A DNA stretch of 64,000 nt from Planctomycetota bacterium (GCA_020849795.1 JADZFR010000002.1:110642-174641), one strand, 5' to 3'. Counted from the stretch's first letter, positions 54,364 to 63,296 are shown. A program made the numbers and translations. Notes: generated by a model from the letters alone, not told the origin.

Positions 54364-55752
54364 ATGAACCGGATCATTTCAGCCCTGGCACTGAGCATGG
54401 CCGTCGGCGGCTTCGCGCTGTCCACCAGCGACGTGCCCGCGGGTGCCCAAGCCAAAGGCGTTGCAACACCGAATGTCACCAAGCTCGACGACGAGACGCG
54501 CGCGCTGGTCGCCAAGGTCTACCCGGCCTTCGTGCTGATCGGCGGCGGCAGCGGCGTGTGCATCAGTGAAGACGGCTACTTTTTGACCAATCACCACGTC
54601 TGGAACGATGCCGCGGCCCCGGCCGAAATGGTGGTCAAGCAGGCGGGCAACAACAAACGCTTCACCGCCGACGCCATCGGCGCTGACCCGCGCGGCGACA
54701 TCGTGCTGGGCAAGCTGCGCCTGGACCCCGGCCAGAAGGTCCCGTTTGTCACGCTGGGCGACAGCGACAAGGTTGAGCCGGGCTCGATCTGCCTCAGCGT
54801 CGGCAACCCGTTCCTGCTCAGCGGCCAGGGCAGCGAGCCGACGGTCACCATCGGCACCGTCACCGCCAACCACCGCTTCCAGGGCGGATACAACGACAGC
54901 ATCCAGATTGACACCTCGATCAACCCCGGCAATAGCGGCGGCCCCAGCTTCAACATGGACGGCGAAGTGATCGGCATCAACGGCCGCAACATCGCCAGCC
55001 ACGGCAAGCGTTTCAACACCGGCGCCGGCTATGCCATCCCGGCCAACCAGATCAAGAACTTCATCCCCGTGATGAAAGAACAGCTGGGCGGCGCGCTGCT
55101 GGTGCGGCACGGATTCGTCGGCGGGCTCAGCTTTGACCTCAAGCACCAGGGCGGCGCGCGCATCACCGCCGTTGAACTTGAGAGTGAAGCCGGCGACGTC
55201 GGCTTTGAAGCCAACGACGTGATCCAGGAAATCGACGGCTACGAGATTTTCAACGCCTACCGCTACTATGGCGTAATCGGCACCAAGCCGCGCGGCAGCG
55301 AGTTCAAGTTCAAGGTCCTGCGCGGCGAAAAGACCGTGATGCTGACGGCGCGCAACAACGTGCCGTCCGAGAGCGGCCAGTTCGGCAACATTCCGCGCGC
55401 CGACGACATCGCCCGCGCCGAAGATCGCCGCAGCGGCAACAACCCGCTGCGCCGTATGATGGACCCGTTCGCGCTGCCTGACCCCAAGTCGTCCATCGGC
55501 TTCAAGGGCAAGTACAACCCGGACCGCAAGGTTGGCGGCTATGTGCTGACCGAGGTCGTGACCGGCGGCCCGCTTGAAACAGGGGGCCTGCAAGCCGAAG
55601 ACGTTCTGACCCACGTGAACGGGCGGCATATCCAGTACTACTGCGACCTGGGCGACATCCTGATCGCCAAGGCACCGGGCACTGAAGTCACGGTGACATG
55701 GCTGCGCGGAGGCGAAAAGCACGAGGCCAAAGTGAAGCTCGCCAAGAAGTAG
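54364..55752 (+). CDS. HtrA-type serine protease with two PDZ domains
   Basis: A 462-residue exported protease. After the signal peptide (about 1-30) the trypsin-fold domain has a complete triad: His78 (FLTNHHVW), Asp112 (DPRGDIVLGKL) and Ser191 (INPGNSGGP). Two PDZ domains follow (about 258-340 and 385-460), the layout of DegP/DegQ. It should degrade or chaperone misfolded envelope proteins. It is the third HtrA-like gene, 76 nt after pseudoprotease 2; AGAGGCAAG precedes ATG 54364. A strong terminator follows, which supports a three-gene HtrA unit. Confidence 0.92.
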   Translation: MNRIISALALSMAVGGFALSTSDVPAGAQAKGVATPNVTKLDDETRALVAKVYPAFVLIGGGSGVCISEDGYFLTNHHVWNDAAAPAEMVVKQAGNNKRFTADAIGADPRGDIVLGKLRLDPGQKVPFVTLGDSDKVEPGSICLSVGNPFLLSGQGSEPTVTIGTVTANHRFQGGYNDSIQIDTSINPGNSGGPSFNMDGEVIGINGRNIASHGKRFNTGAGYAIPANQIKNFIPVMKEQLGGALLVRHGFVGGLSFDLKHQGGARITAVELESEAGDVGFEANDVIQEIDGYEIFNAYRYYGVIGTKPRGSEFKFKVLRGEKTVMLTARNNVPSESGQFGNIPRADDIARAEDRRSGNNPLRRMMDPFALPDPKSSIGFKGKYNPDRKVGGYVLTEVVTGGPLETGGLQAEDVLTHVNGRHIQYYCDLGDILIAKAPGTEVTVTWLRGGEKHEAKVKLAKK

Positions 55753-55771
55753 GGGTGAGCAGCAGCAAGAA

Positions 55772-55808
55772 GGGGCGCCCGAAAACGGGCGCCCTTTGTC
55801 TTTTTGGG
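55772..55808 (+). terminator. intrinsic terminator of the HtrA operon
   Basis: A 10-bp GC stem (55772-55781 with 55786-55795) with loop AAAA is followed by TTGTCTTTTT, a classical Rho-independent terminator 19 nt after the stop. Confidence 0.88.
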
Positions 55809-55887
55809 CAAGCAGACTTCTTGTTGGAGCGTGTTCCTGACTGGTCCGCGGCGACACGACCGCGTTCGCAACCGAGGCACTGCCAAA

Positions 55888-55941
55888 GCAACCATCGGTG
55901 CACATCCATGAACATGGGCACCGATGTTCACACATGGTTGC
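55888..55941. repeat. overlapping inverted repeats in convergent gap
   Basis: GCAACCAT (55888-55895) pairs with ATGGTTGC (55934-55941), and CATCGGTGC (55893-55901) pairs with GCACCGATG (55918-55926). The left arms share three bases, so the two pairings partly compete. A third small hairpin (GGCGC/GCGCC, about 55950-55964) follows. No coding sequence is present. Confidence 0.5.
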
Positions 55942-55966
55942 TCTTGGAAGGCGCGCGAAAGCGCCC

Positions 55967-56006
55967 CCGAAACAAAAACCGGGTGCATCGTTTCGATGCA
56001 CCCGGT
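55967..56006 (-). terminator. intrinsic terminator of the Calx-beta gene
   Basis: A perfect 13-bp stem (55978-55990 with 55994-56006) with a three-base loop lies 18 nt after the stop on the minus strand and is followed there by TTTTTGTTT. Confidence 0.88.
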
Positions 56007-56023
56007 CGTGCTGTAACTCCTGC

Positions 56024-57358
56024 TTACTCGCGGCGCAGCAGCGGCCGCAGGCTGAACGCTGCCAGCAGTGCCAACAACAGCAGCCAGGCTGAGTTGCCGC
56101 CGACGGCGCAACCACCGCCGCCGCCGCCTCCGCCGCCGCCGCCCCCACCACCGCCGCCACCGCCATCGTTATCAAGGATGGTCAGGGTTGCGCTGCCGGG
56201 CGTGCCGGCTGTGTAGCCGGCGCCCGTCACCACGTTAAGCTTGACGGTTTCGCTGCCCTCGCCGGTGGCGTCGTCCACGGGCGTGATGGTCACGGTGGCT
56301 GTGCCAGTGACCGGAATGGTGACCTGGCCGGTCGTGACGCCGGTAACCGTGTAATCGGTGCCGAACGTTGCGGTGCCGCTGAACGTGACGTCCACCAGCA
56401 GCGGTGCCCCGGGCGCCGGGTTAGCGGTCAGCGTGAATGTGCCGGTGGCCGTGCCTGCCTCTGCGGGAATGCCGGAAGATACGACCGTGACGACAATTCC
56501 GCCGCCGCCGCCGTTGTACGTGACCGTGTTGTCGGTACTGGTGCTGGCCTGGTTGGTCTGCGCGCTGACGGTGCCGGTGGCGCCGCCTGCGGTGATCGAG
56601 GCGACGACGTCGCCGTTGCCGCTCATGCCGCTGACAGCCACGTTGTAGGTGCTCGGGCCGCCGGTGACGGTGGCGGTCAACGTGCCGGTCGCGGTGCTGC
56701 CGGCAAAGCTGATGTCGGCGCCGTCAAAGCCTGTGACGCCTTCGCTGAACACCGCGGTAAAGTTGATCGGCGAAGCAGCCGTCGGGTCAGCCTGGGCCGC
56801 AGCCTGGTCAATCGTGCACGTCGGGCCGGTCGGGGTGACCGTGCCGACGGTGCCAGTGACGCTGAGCGAGTAGGTGCCGTAGTACGGATAGGGCGCGATC
56901 CCGTAGGTATCAATCACCAGGTAGTAAGTGCCGTTGGCCACACCGGTGACAACCATGCTCTCGGGGTTGACGTCGTCGATCGAATCCTGGCTGTGTGCCA
57001 CGACGGATGCCGTAGCGGTCTGTGCATTCAGCAGCAGCAGCACGAAGTCGGTCTCGCCTGCGGGCCCGGTACCGGCCGAGCCGGTAAGGGTAAAGGTCAG
57101 GTTGTTTCCGGTGCCCAGGACGATCTGGTAAAAGTGGTCGTTGCCGCTGTAGTCAGTGCCGGGAATGCCTACGGTAAACCCGCCAAAGCCCGTGTAATTG
57201 TTGGTCGTGTTGTTGTGGGCAGCCGTCATGTTGCCCGTGTCATTGTAGGGCACCGCCCCGATAGTCGTGCCGGGGAAGCCGTCGGTGCCTACAGCGTGCA
57301 ACGCGCCGGCACCCATGGCCAAAGCAAGAACGCAAAGCGCCAATCTGGTCGATCCCAT
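56024..57358 (-). CDS. Calx-beta surface protein with poly-Gly and C-terminal membrane anchor
   Basis: A 444-residue secreted protein. ATG 57358 was chosen for its GGAGGAGA site and the signal peptide it opens (about 1-22). Domains: a beta-sandwich resembling bacterial pre-peptidase C-terminal domains (about 25-175, ending GTYYLVIDTYG), an Ig-like repeat (about 180-275, GFDGADISFAGSTATGT) and a Calx-beta domain (about 285-395, FGTDYTVTG and EGSETVKLNV). An unbroken run of 18 Gly leads into a Cys, a hydrophobic helix (WLLLLALLAAF) and an Arg-rich end. This tripartite tail looks like a sorting signal processed by an intramembrane protease. Monocistronic with its own terminator. Confidence 0.85.
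   Translation of the reverse strand: MGSTRLALCVLALAMGAGALHAVGTDGFPGTTIGAVPYNDTGNMTAAHNNTTNNYTGFGGFTVGIPGTDYSGNDHFYQIVLGTGNNLTFTLTGSAGTGPAGETDFVLLLLNAQTATASVVAHSQDSIDDVNPESMVVTGVANGTYYLVIDTYGIAPYPYYGTYSLSVTGTVGTVTPTGPTCTIDQAAAQADPTAASPINFTAVFSEGVTGFDGADISFAGSTATGTLTATVTGGPSTYNVAVSGMSGNGDVVASITAGGATGTVSAQTNQASTSTDNTVTYNGGGGGIVVTVVSSGIPAEAGTATGTFTLTANPAPGAPLLVDVTFSGTATFGTDYTVTGVTTGQVTIPVTGTATVTITPVDDATGEGSETVKLNVVTGAGYTAGTPGSATLTILDNDGGGGGGGGGGGGGGGGGGCAVGGNSAWLLLLALLAAFSLRPLLRRE
56110..56165. repeat. CCG/CCA microsatellite encoding poly-Gly
   Basis: An imperfect run of CCG, CCA, CCC and CCT triplets on the plus strand encodes the poly-Gly linker on the minus strand. All visible variation is in the third codon position of Gly, so length changes would be in-frame only in multiples of three. 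Confidence 0.75.
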
Positions 57359-57519
57359 GATCTCCTCCAAGTTACCGGCACGGTACTGGCGACGCGCCCC
57401 ACGCGACACCGGCTCAACGCGCTGAATAATGATAAGGACGAGATGGTATCAACAGCCTTGCCCGCGACGCAACCAAATCATCGGCGCAGGTTGGATGATT
57501 ATTGCGGCGCGTGCTGACT

Positions 57520-59199
57520 TCACTTGCTTGAAAACTCTTCCTCGTGGGCCTCGTTCGGGTCGCTGGGTGGCGTTTCTTTCGGGTTGCGCAGCTTGCCGTT
57601 CGGGCCCTTGGTGCCCTTTACCGGCCCGTCGTAATCCGGGTAGCCCTTGTCTTCACTCAGCCGCCATGCCACCTCGTACAGGCATTTCACGGCCGGCAGC
57701 ATGTCGCGATAGTTGATCGTCTCGGGGTCGTCAATCGCCGTGTGCATCTCGGCGTTCGTGCCGCCGAACGGGAACACCACGGGCATGCCCGCCACGCTGT
57801 AAAAGGGCCAGTGGTCGCTGGCAGCCATCGGCGGCCGGTCGCTGAACGTGAACTCAATTTCCGGAAACAGCGGCCCCGACTCGCGGCATACCCGTTCAAG
57901 CATCGCGCTGCTGGCGGTGCCCTGCAATTGCAGCTTCTTGTTCGGGATGCGACCGATCATGTCGATGTTGATCATCGCGATCGCCTTCTCGTGCGGAATC
58001 AACGGCTTGTCACAGTACCAGCGCGAGCCCAGCAGCCCCTTCTCCTCGCCTGTGAACGTCAGGAACAGGAACCCGCGCCGCGGCTTCACGCCGCTCTTGG
58101 CCAGCGCCTCGGCAATCTCGAGCACAGTGGCTACGCCGCTTGCGTTGTCGTCGGCGCCGTTGTGAATCTGGCCCATCGCGGTTGCGGCGTCGCGCGCGCC
58201 GAAATAGCCCAGCCCCAGGTGGTCGTGGTGGGCGCCGAAGATGATCCATTCATCCAGCTCGCCTTCAATCTTGCCGGCGACGTTGCGGCACTCGCGCACG
58301 ACTTCTTTTGATTTCGCGCTCAGGTGCAGCTTCACATTCGACAGGTCCGGGCGCTGCTTGAAGTCGCCCTGGTCAAACTCTTTCTGCACGCGTTGCAGCT
58401 CGCCGCCGCCGCCCAGCAGCAGGTCAGCCGCCGCCAGCGACACGTGAAAGAACGGCAGTCCCCCACCCTCGCGGTTCTCGCCCGCCAGGTACAGCGGCGG
58501 CGACTTCTCGGCGGCCCCGGGCGACGGCAGGCTAAGCCGGTTGTCGTTGCCGCCCAGGCTCTCGGGGCCAGTGACCATCAGGATGCCCGCACAGCCGGCC
58601 GATTGCAGCAGCGCTTCTTTCGATTGAAGGTAGCTGCTGCGGCTGAACGGGTTGCGCCGCCCGCCAACGCGCCACGGCGTGGGTTCATAGCGCATGATCA
58701 GGGCGATTTTGCCCTTCAGGTCTAGGCCTTCGATGTCGTTATAGCCCTTGTCGAGGTCCGCCACGGCATAGCCCGCGAACACAATCTCGGCGTCTTTCAA
58801 CTCCGCGTTGACACTGGCGCCCTCGGTGCCGACGAAGTGCTCTTCATAGTGCAGCGTGGTGGTTTTGTCGCCGCGCGTGAAACTGATCGCCGGCTTGCCA
58901 TCCCACTCGCGATGGGCCAGCTTGACCGTCTGGTACCAGGTGCCGTCTTCGCCCGCCGGCTTGACCCCGGCGCGTTCCATGCGATTGCGCACATAACTGG
59001 CGGTGATCAGCGCTTCGGGCAGGCAGGTTTCGCGCCCGGCCATTTCGTCAGAGGCCATGAAGTAGACGTCGGCTTTGATGTCTTCCAGCGTGATGCTGTC
59101 GATGTTCGGCGCGGACGGCCTGGCCGTGTCGTTGGCATACACACCGCTGAAAAACACGCCGCAAAGGGCCAGTGCCGCGAGCATCCGGATTGGTTTCAT
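57520..59199 (-). CDS. exported M28-family zinc aminopeptidase
   Basis: A 559-residue exported peptidase. A signal peptide (about 1-22) is followed by an N-terminal region, a PA-domain insertion (about 125-230, with GYAVADLDKGYNDIEG) and the M28 catalytic domain (about 300-530). Metal and catalytic residues: FGAHHDHLG, GADDNASGVA, TFTGEEKGLLGS, INIDMIGR and MHTAIDDPE. This is the di-zinc aminopeptidase pattern. The C-terminal tail is charged. GAAAGAGGC precedes the ATG. It probably digests peptides in the periplasm or outside. The next gene diverges from it. Confidence 0.9.
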   Translation of the reverse strand: MKPIRMLAALALCGVFFSGVYANDTARPSAPNIDSITLEDIKADVYFMASDEMAGRETCLPEALITASYVRNRMERAGVKPAGEDGTWYQTVKLAHREWDGKPAISFTRGDKTTTLHYEEHFVGTEGASVNAELKDAEIVFAGYAVADLDKGYNDIEGLDLKGKIALIMRYEPTPWRVGGRRNPFSRSSYLQSKEALLQSAGCAGILMVTGPESLGGNDNRLSLPSPGAAEKSPPLYLAGENREGGGLPFFHVSLAAADLLLGGGGELQRVQKEFDQGDFKQRPDLSNVKLHLSAKSKEVVRECRNVAGKIEGELDEWIIFGAHHDHLGLGYFGARDAATAMGQIHNGADDNASGVATVLEIAEALAKSGVKPRRGFLFLTFTGEEKGLLGSRWYCDKPLIPHEKAIAMINIDMIGRIPNKKLQLQGTASSAMLERVCRESGPLFPEIEFTFSDRPPMAASDHWPFYSVAGMPVVFPFGGTNAEMHTAIDDPETINYRDMLPAVKCLYEVAWRLSEDKGYPDYDGPVKGTKGPNGKLRNPKETPPSDPNEAHEEEFSSK

Positions 59200-59312
59200 G
59201 TGCTGCCTCTTTCGGGCGCAATTCAGGTCTGCAGGTTGCGTTGATCGTGGTTTGCGTCATTATGACGTTGCCGGCGCTGCACTTCCCCCGGAAAATGCCC
59301 CCGGGCTCGTTC

Positions 59313-60737
59313 ATGATCCACCAGTTACCACATACCAGGACCCGCAGCCACTTTGTGCTTGTAATGAGTCTCGCCGTGGCGTGCTTCCTCACGGCCTGCA
59401 AGAGCGCCGAGCCGCGCGGCGGCGTGGGCATCAAGCCTGCCACCATGCCCGAATGGGCCGTGACGGGCGAGCACCCGGATTATCCCGCCGATCGTTTTCT
59501 GGTGGCATACGGCCTGGCCCGCACCCGGGCCGATGCCGCAAAACAGGCCGAAGACGGCCTTGAGCGCATGATGACAAGCTGGCCGATGACCGAACACGCG
59601 GCCTTGTTCGAAAACACCCAGTTTCGCGACATCGTCACCGGCCCTGCCGGCTGGATCAGCGTCAGCGAACTGGGCGAAAGTGTGCGCCGCGAGGAAGCCG
59701 GCAATGGCTTCGAAAACGTGGCGTTGTGCGCGATTTCGCGCGACACTCTGCGGCTATGGGCCGCGAGCCTGCTGCCCGATGCGCGCAAAGAGCTTGCGGC
59801 AAGCGCTGAGCCGCCGGTGGCGGGCACCGTGCTGAACCGGCTGGAAGCGTGGGGCGCGTACTTTCTCAAGGCCGCGCGCGTGCTGGCCATGCAGTTGATG
59901 GTCGAGGGCACGCTGGACCGCGCTGCGTTCGCCAAGGCCGAAGTCGCCGCGGGGCGCCTGTGGGAGCTGCCGGGCCTGATGCGCATCAGCCAGTCGGGCA
60001 ACGGCGGCGTGGCCGAAATTCGGGGCGGCGTGCCGGGCGAACTGGGCATGTTCGCGCGCTTTCGCGACGAGGTGCCGGCGGGCGTGCCGATCACGTGGCG
60101 GCTGGCACCGAACCTGCGCGGACAGGTCAGCGGCGACGACGCCTTCAGCAAGGTCGGCGACGCGCGCTGCAAGGTGCTGGCAGTGTCGCCCAGCGGCGAC
60201 GACGGCGGGCAGGTGTTCGCGACGCTTGACCTTGACCGTGTCTTGGGCCGCCGCACAGGCATTGTGCTGCCGGTGTGGTACTGGAGCATCATCCTGCCCA
60301 GCACCCGCAACGCCGAGCTTGAGTTTGAGGTCAGTGAGACGGTCGAGGGTGCAGCCAAAGGCGCCGAGCCACTGTTCGTGCCCGAGCTTTCCAAGTGGGC
60401 AAAGATGCGCGGCCTGCGCGTGCGCAAACCTGAAGACCCGGACGCGGGCAAGCATTACCGCCTGAAACTCGCCGGCAAAATCGAGGTGCGCAGCTTCTCG
60501 GAAAACGATCAGGCCGTCACCTACGTGACGGGCCAGATTGACCTGATCGACACCGCCACCGGCAACGTGCTGTACAGCTACTTTCCCGGCATCCAGCGCA
60601 AGGGCGAACCCGGCCAAAGCGAAGGCGGCCTTGCACTGGGTGCCCAGCAGGAAGCCGCAGCAGAGGCAATGCTTGAGTTCATCGGCCGCCTGGCCGCGTT
60701 TCTGCCCTCGCCCGAAGACGCCGTGCGGCCGCAGTGA
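59313..60737 (+). CDS. LPP20-like lipoprotein of unknown function
   Basis: A 474-residue predicted lipoprotein. ATG 59313 opens a long n-region, then the hydrophobic core and lipobox LTAC (about residues 25-28). The mature N-terminus PEWAVTGEHPDYPADRF, YGLARTRADAAKQAEDGLE resembles LPP20/FlgT-N type domains, in which this segment precedes Ala-rich helices. The C-terminal half (about 200-470) is a mixture of beta segments without recognised family. No Shine-Dalgarno is visible; ATG 59295 is an in-frame alternative. gmd follows after 74 nt but seems to have its own promoter. Confidence 0.65.
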   Translation: MIHQLPHTRTRSHFVLVMSLAVACFLTACKSAEPRGGVGIKPATMPEWAVTGEHPDYPADRFLVAYGLARTRADAAKQAEDGLERMMTSWPMTEHAALFENTQFRDIVTGPAGWISVSELGESVRREEAGNGFENVALCAISRDTLRLWAASLLPDARKELAASAEPPVAGTVLNRLEAWGAYFLKAARVLAMQLMVEGTLDRAAFAKAEVAAGRLWELPGLMRISQSGNGGVAEIRGGVPGELGMFARFRDEVPAGVPITWRLAPNLRGQVSGDDAFSKVGDARCKVLAVSPSGDDGGQVFATLDLDRVLGRRTGIVLPVWYWSIILPSTRNAELEFEVSETVEGAAKGAEPLFVPELSKWAKMRGLRVRKPEDPDAGKHYRLKLAGKIEVRSFSENDQAVTYVTGQIDLIDTATGNVLYSYFPGIQRKGEPGQSEGGLALGAQQEAAAEAMLEFIGRLAAFLPSPEDAVRPQ

Positions 60738-60799
60738 ATTCTCGCTAGTCGGATTTCAGCACTCGTTGCTTCCCCTTCCCACTTCCCCTGCCTTGGCGC

Positions 60800-60805
60800 T
60801 ATTGT
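60800..60805 (+). promoter_or_regulatory. putative leaderless -10 of gmd
   Basis: TATTGT ends six bases before the ATG at 60812. The 45 bases upstream are pyrimidine-rich and offer no ribosome site. Confidence 0.4.
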
Positions 60806-60811
60806 CCGCCC

Positions 60812-61828
60812 ATGCCCACCGCGTTCATTACAGGAATCACCGGACAGGACGGCAGCTATCTGGCAGAGCTGCTGCTGGCCAAGGGCTACCTCGTGTACGG
60901 CTTGATCCGGCGCAGCAGCACGTTCAACACAGCGCGCATTGAACACCTGTACCAGGACCCCCACGTCAAGGATTACCGCCTGCGCCTGGTATACGGCGAC
61001 TTGAACGACGGCGCTCGGCTGCATGCGTTGCTGGCCGACATCAAGCCCGACGAGATCTACAACCTGGCGGCACAGGCGCACGTGCAGGTCAGTTTCGAGA
61101 TGCCTGAAGGCACGGGCCAGACCGACGCGCTGGGTGTCACGCGCCTGCTCGAAAGTGTGCGCGAGGTGTGCCCCGGCGCGCGCTTTTACCAGGCCGGCAG
61201 CAGCGAGATGTTCGGCAGTTCGCCGGCGCCGCAGAATGAGGACACGACCCTGTTGCCGCGCAGCCCCTACGCGATTGCCAAGCTGTACGCGCACCACATG
61301 ACGCGCAATTACCGTGAAGCCTACGGCATGTTTGCGGTCAGCGGCATCCTGTTCAATCACGAGAGCCCGCGCCGCGGCGCCACGTTTGTGACGCGCAAGA
61401 TCACGCGCGCCGTGGCGGCGATCAAAGCCGGAACGCAGGACAAGTTGTTCCTCGGCAACCTGGATGCCCGCCGCGACTGGGGCTTTGCGCCGGAGTACGT
61501 TGAGGGCATGTGGCGCATGCTGCAAGCCGCCACGCCGCGCGACTATGTGCTGGCCACGGGCGAAGTGCACAGCGTGCGCGAGTTTGTGGAGCGCGCGTTT
61601 GCGCGCGCGGGCCTGGACTGGCAGGCGCACGTCGAAATCGACCCGCGCTATCTGCGCCCCACCGAGGTCGACGTTCTGCAGGGCGACGCCGCGCGCGCCG
61701 CCAACGACCTGGGCTGGCAGGCAAAGACCCGCTTTCACGAACTGGTTGACCTGATGACAGATGCCGACCTGCAGGCACAGCAGCAGGGCCGCGGCGAGTT
61801 CGAAGTCGTCACCCGCCACTTCACCTGA
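60812..61828 (+). CDS. gmd: GDP-mannose 4,6-dehydratase
   Basis: A 338-residue extended short-chain dehydrogenase that converts GDP-mannose to GDP-4-keto-6-deoxymannose, the precursor of GDP-fucose and GDP-rhamnose. The nucleotide loop [14 protein letters not shown] and [12 protein letters not shown] are Gmd hallmarks. The catalytic Tyr and Lys are in [11 protein letters not shown], with GSSEMFG before and [16 protein letters not shown] after it. [15 protein letters not shown] is also typical. No partner such as fcl or rmd is adjacent, so the final sugar is unknown. It supplies envelope glycans. Confidence 0.93.
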   Translation: MPTAFITGITGQDGSYLAELLLAKGYLVYGLIRRSSTFNTARIEHLYQDPHVKDYRLRLVYGDLNDGARLHALLADIKPDEIYNLAAQAHVQVSFEMPEGTGQTDALGVTRLLESVREVCPGARFYQAGSSEMFGSSPAPQNEDTTLLPRSPYAIAKLYAHHMTRNYREAYGMFAVSGILFNHESPRRGATFVTRKITRAVAAIKAGTQDKLFLGNLDARRDWGFAPEYVEGMWRMLQAATPRDYVLATGEVHSVREFVERAFARAGLDWQAHVEIDPRYLRPTEVDVLQGDAARAANDLGWQAKTRFHELVDLMTDADLQAQQQGRGEFEVVTRHFT

Positions 61829-61930
61829 TTCCGCGAGTTGGCCTTTGCAGAATGCCGCGCGCCACAGCGTTGACCGGCAACAAGTTTACGCACAACATGG
61901 CCACCGGCGGGATGATCGAGAGAGGCGCGT

Positions 61931-62689
61931 TTGCTGCACGCACTGTTGCACGGGAAACTGAGCCGCGAACAAGAGAACATGGAGGACATGCTGACCTCGT
62001 GCGTGTTCGGCGTCATCAAACACCTGCCCGCACACCGCATGCTGTTTCCTTTCCTGGCACAGGCTCAGTTCGACGGCCGGGCACTCAATCTTGAGGGCGC
62101 TTCTGACGCGAGCTACCAGTTCTGGCCGCGGCTTCGAGATACTGACGAAAGTGCATGCGAGCCGGACCTCCTGCTTGACGTGCGCGGGGCGGCCACCCCG
62201 ACAATCTGCGTGGAAGCCAAGTATCGCTCGGGCAAGTCCGGGGAAGACGATGCAGACGCAGCAACCGAAGACGTGGCCGACGAACGGCACTCCGCGGACC
62301 AATTGGCGCGGCAATGGCGCGCGCTGAAACAATTGAAACGGCCGTTTGCGCTTGTGTACCTGACCGCGCATTGTGCCTGCCCCGTCGCCGAGATCCGGGC
62401 TTCACTGAAAGCCATCCAGCAGACGTCAGCACCCATTTTCTGGTTGTCGTGGCGTGCCCTGGTTTCCGTGATTGCAAGGGACCCCTGGTTGTCAGAACAA
62501 CCACTCGTGCAGGACCTGCTTGCCCTGCTGGACAGGCTGGAGATGCGCCCATTTGAGGGAATCAGCCGCTTCCATCGTCGGCCGATGAACTGGGCGTTTA
62601 CCGTCAGAAAGAAGAGCAATGCCGGCGCGTTCGTGTGGCGGGCTTCCAACGCGGCGCCCGACTGGAGCTTTCGGACACGAAAGGGCTGA
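61931..62689 (+). CDS. PD-(D/E)XK nuclease-like protein of unknown function
   Basis: A 252-residue protein. TTG 61931 was chosen because GAGAGAGG (61918-61925) precedes it by five bases; an ATG at 61979 would remove a well-formed helix. The core has EPDLLLDV followed about 15 residues later by ICVEAKYRS, matching the PD...EXK nuclease pattern with Asp, Glu and Lys present. Acidic and Ala-rich helices follow. The partner gene starts five bases after the stop. No methylase or known defence gene is adjacent. It could be a defence nuclease or a repair-type enzyme; function unknown. Confidence 0.65.
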   Translation: MLHALLHGKLSREQENMEDMLTSCVFGVIKHLPAHRMLFPFLAQAQFDGRALNLEGASDASYQFWPRLRDTDESACEPDLLLDVRGAATPTICVEAKYRSGKSGEDDADAATEDVADERHSADQLARQWRALKQLKRPFALVYLTAHCACPVAEIRASLKAIQQTSAPIFWLSWRALVSVIARDPWLSEQPLVQDLLALLDRLEMRPFEGISRFHRRPMNWAFTVRKKSNAGAFVWRASNAAPDWSFRTRKG

Positions 62690-62693
62690 TCTC

Positions 62694-63257
62694 ATGGACA
62701 ATCCTGACGATGGCAAAAACCTGATCCAGATGCTGCGGGATGTGCGCAAGTATTTCGGCGAAGTTGCCAAACTGCTCGGCGTGGCCGAGTCCAGCCTCGA
62801 GGAACACGGACTCGAGCTTGCGGAAAAATCAGCCTACAAGTACGGCAGCGCTCTGCTGTCGTATCCGGGCGATTGGTTACCCTACGTAGTGATTCGCATG
62901 TTCAAGGTCAGTCAGCCTGGTGTTCGCGTCTTTGTGAGCGCGATCCTGGACCTGTACCCTGAGTACGACGCCGTTCTCACGCAGCCGATTGTGTGCAGCG
63001 GCTGGATCGACTTCGGAGACCAGAATCCTGAGGACGTGACCACGTACTGGGTTCCGTCCAGCCACGTACGCATTGGGCACCATCCGGCGGACGGCAAGTG
63101 GTACACAACAAGAAACACGGAATCGAAACATCCAATCGAGCTGCGCGCGTTCGGGGTGCCTCTCACGTCCATACTGGGCGAACCCCAGCTTCAAAGCCTT
63201 GTGCTGCAACCCCTATTGAAGGAAGTCGAGTCGCGCTGGCCCAGGCTGCAGGGCTGA
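62694..63257 (+). CDS. partner of PD-(D/E)XK gene, unknown function
   Basis: A 187-residue protein starting at ATG 62694, five bases after the nuclease-like gene, so both are almost certainly translated together. The upstream frame extension lies in the nuclease gene and is ignored. A helical N-terminus (about 1-60) is followed by an alpha/beta region with many Tyr, Trp and Pro (GDWLPYVVIRMFK, YWVPSSHVRIGHH). No membrane helix, signal peptide or known motif was seen. The pairing suggests an accessory or specificity subunit, but this is inferred from position only. Confidence 0.6.
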   Translation: MDNPDDGKNLIQMLRDVRKYFGEVAKLLGVAESSLEEHGLELAEKSAYKYGSALLSYPGDWLPYVVIRMFKVSQPGVRVFVSAILDLYPEYDAVLTQPIVCSGWIDFGDQNPEDVTTYWVPSSHVRIGHHPADGKWYTTRNTESKHPIELRAFGVPLTSILGEPQLQSLVLQPLLKEVESRWPRLQG

Positions 63258-63296
63258 CCCCTGATTCACGCAGTAGTCTTTCCACTCGTCCGCGAC

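Noticed and set aside
56110..56165. Triplet repeat as CRISPR or mobile repeat
   Set aside because: It is an in-frame Gly-codon microsatellite within one gene, without spacers.
54379..56175. Minus-strand open frame of 598 codons over the active HtrA gene
   Set aside because: It would cross two strong terminators and overlaps a gene with a complete protease triad.
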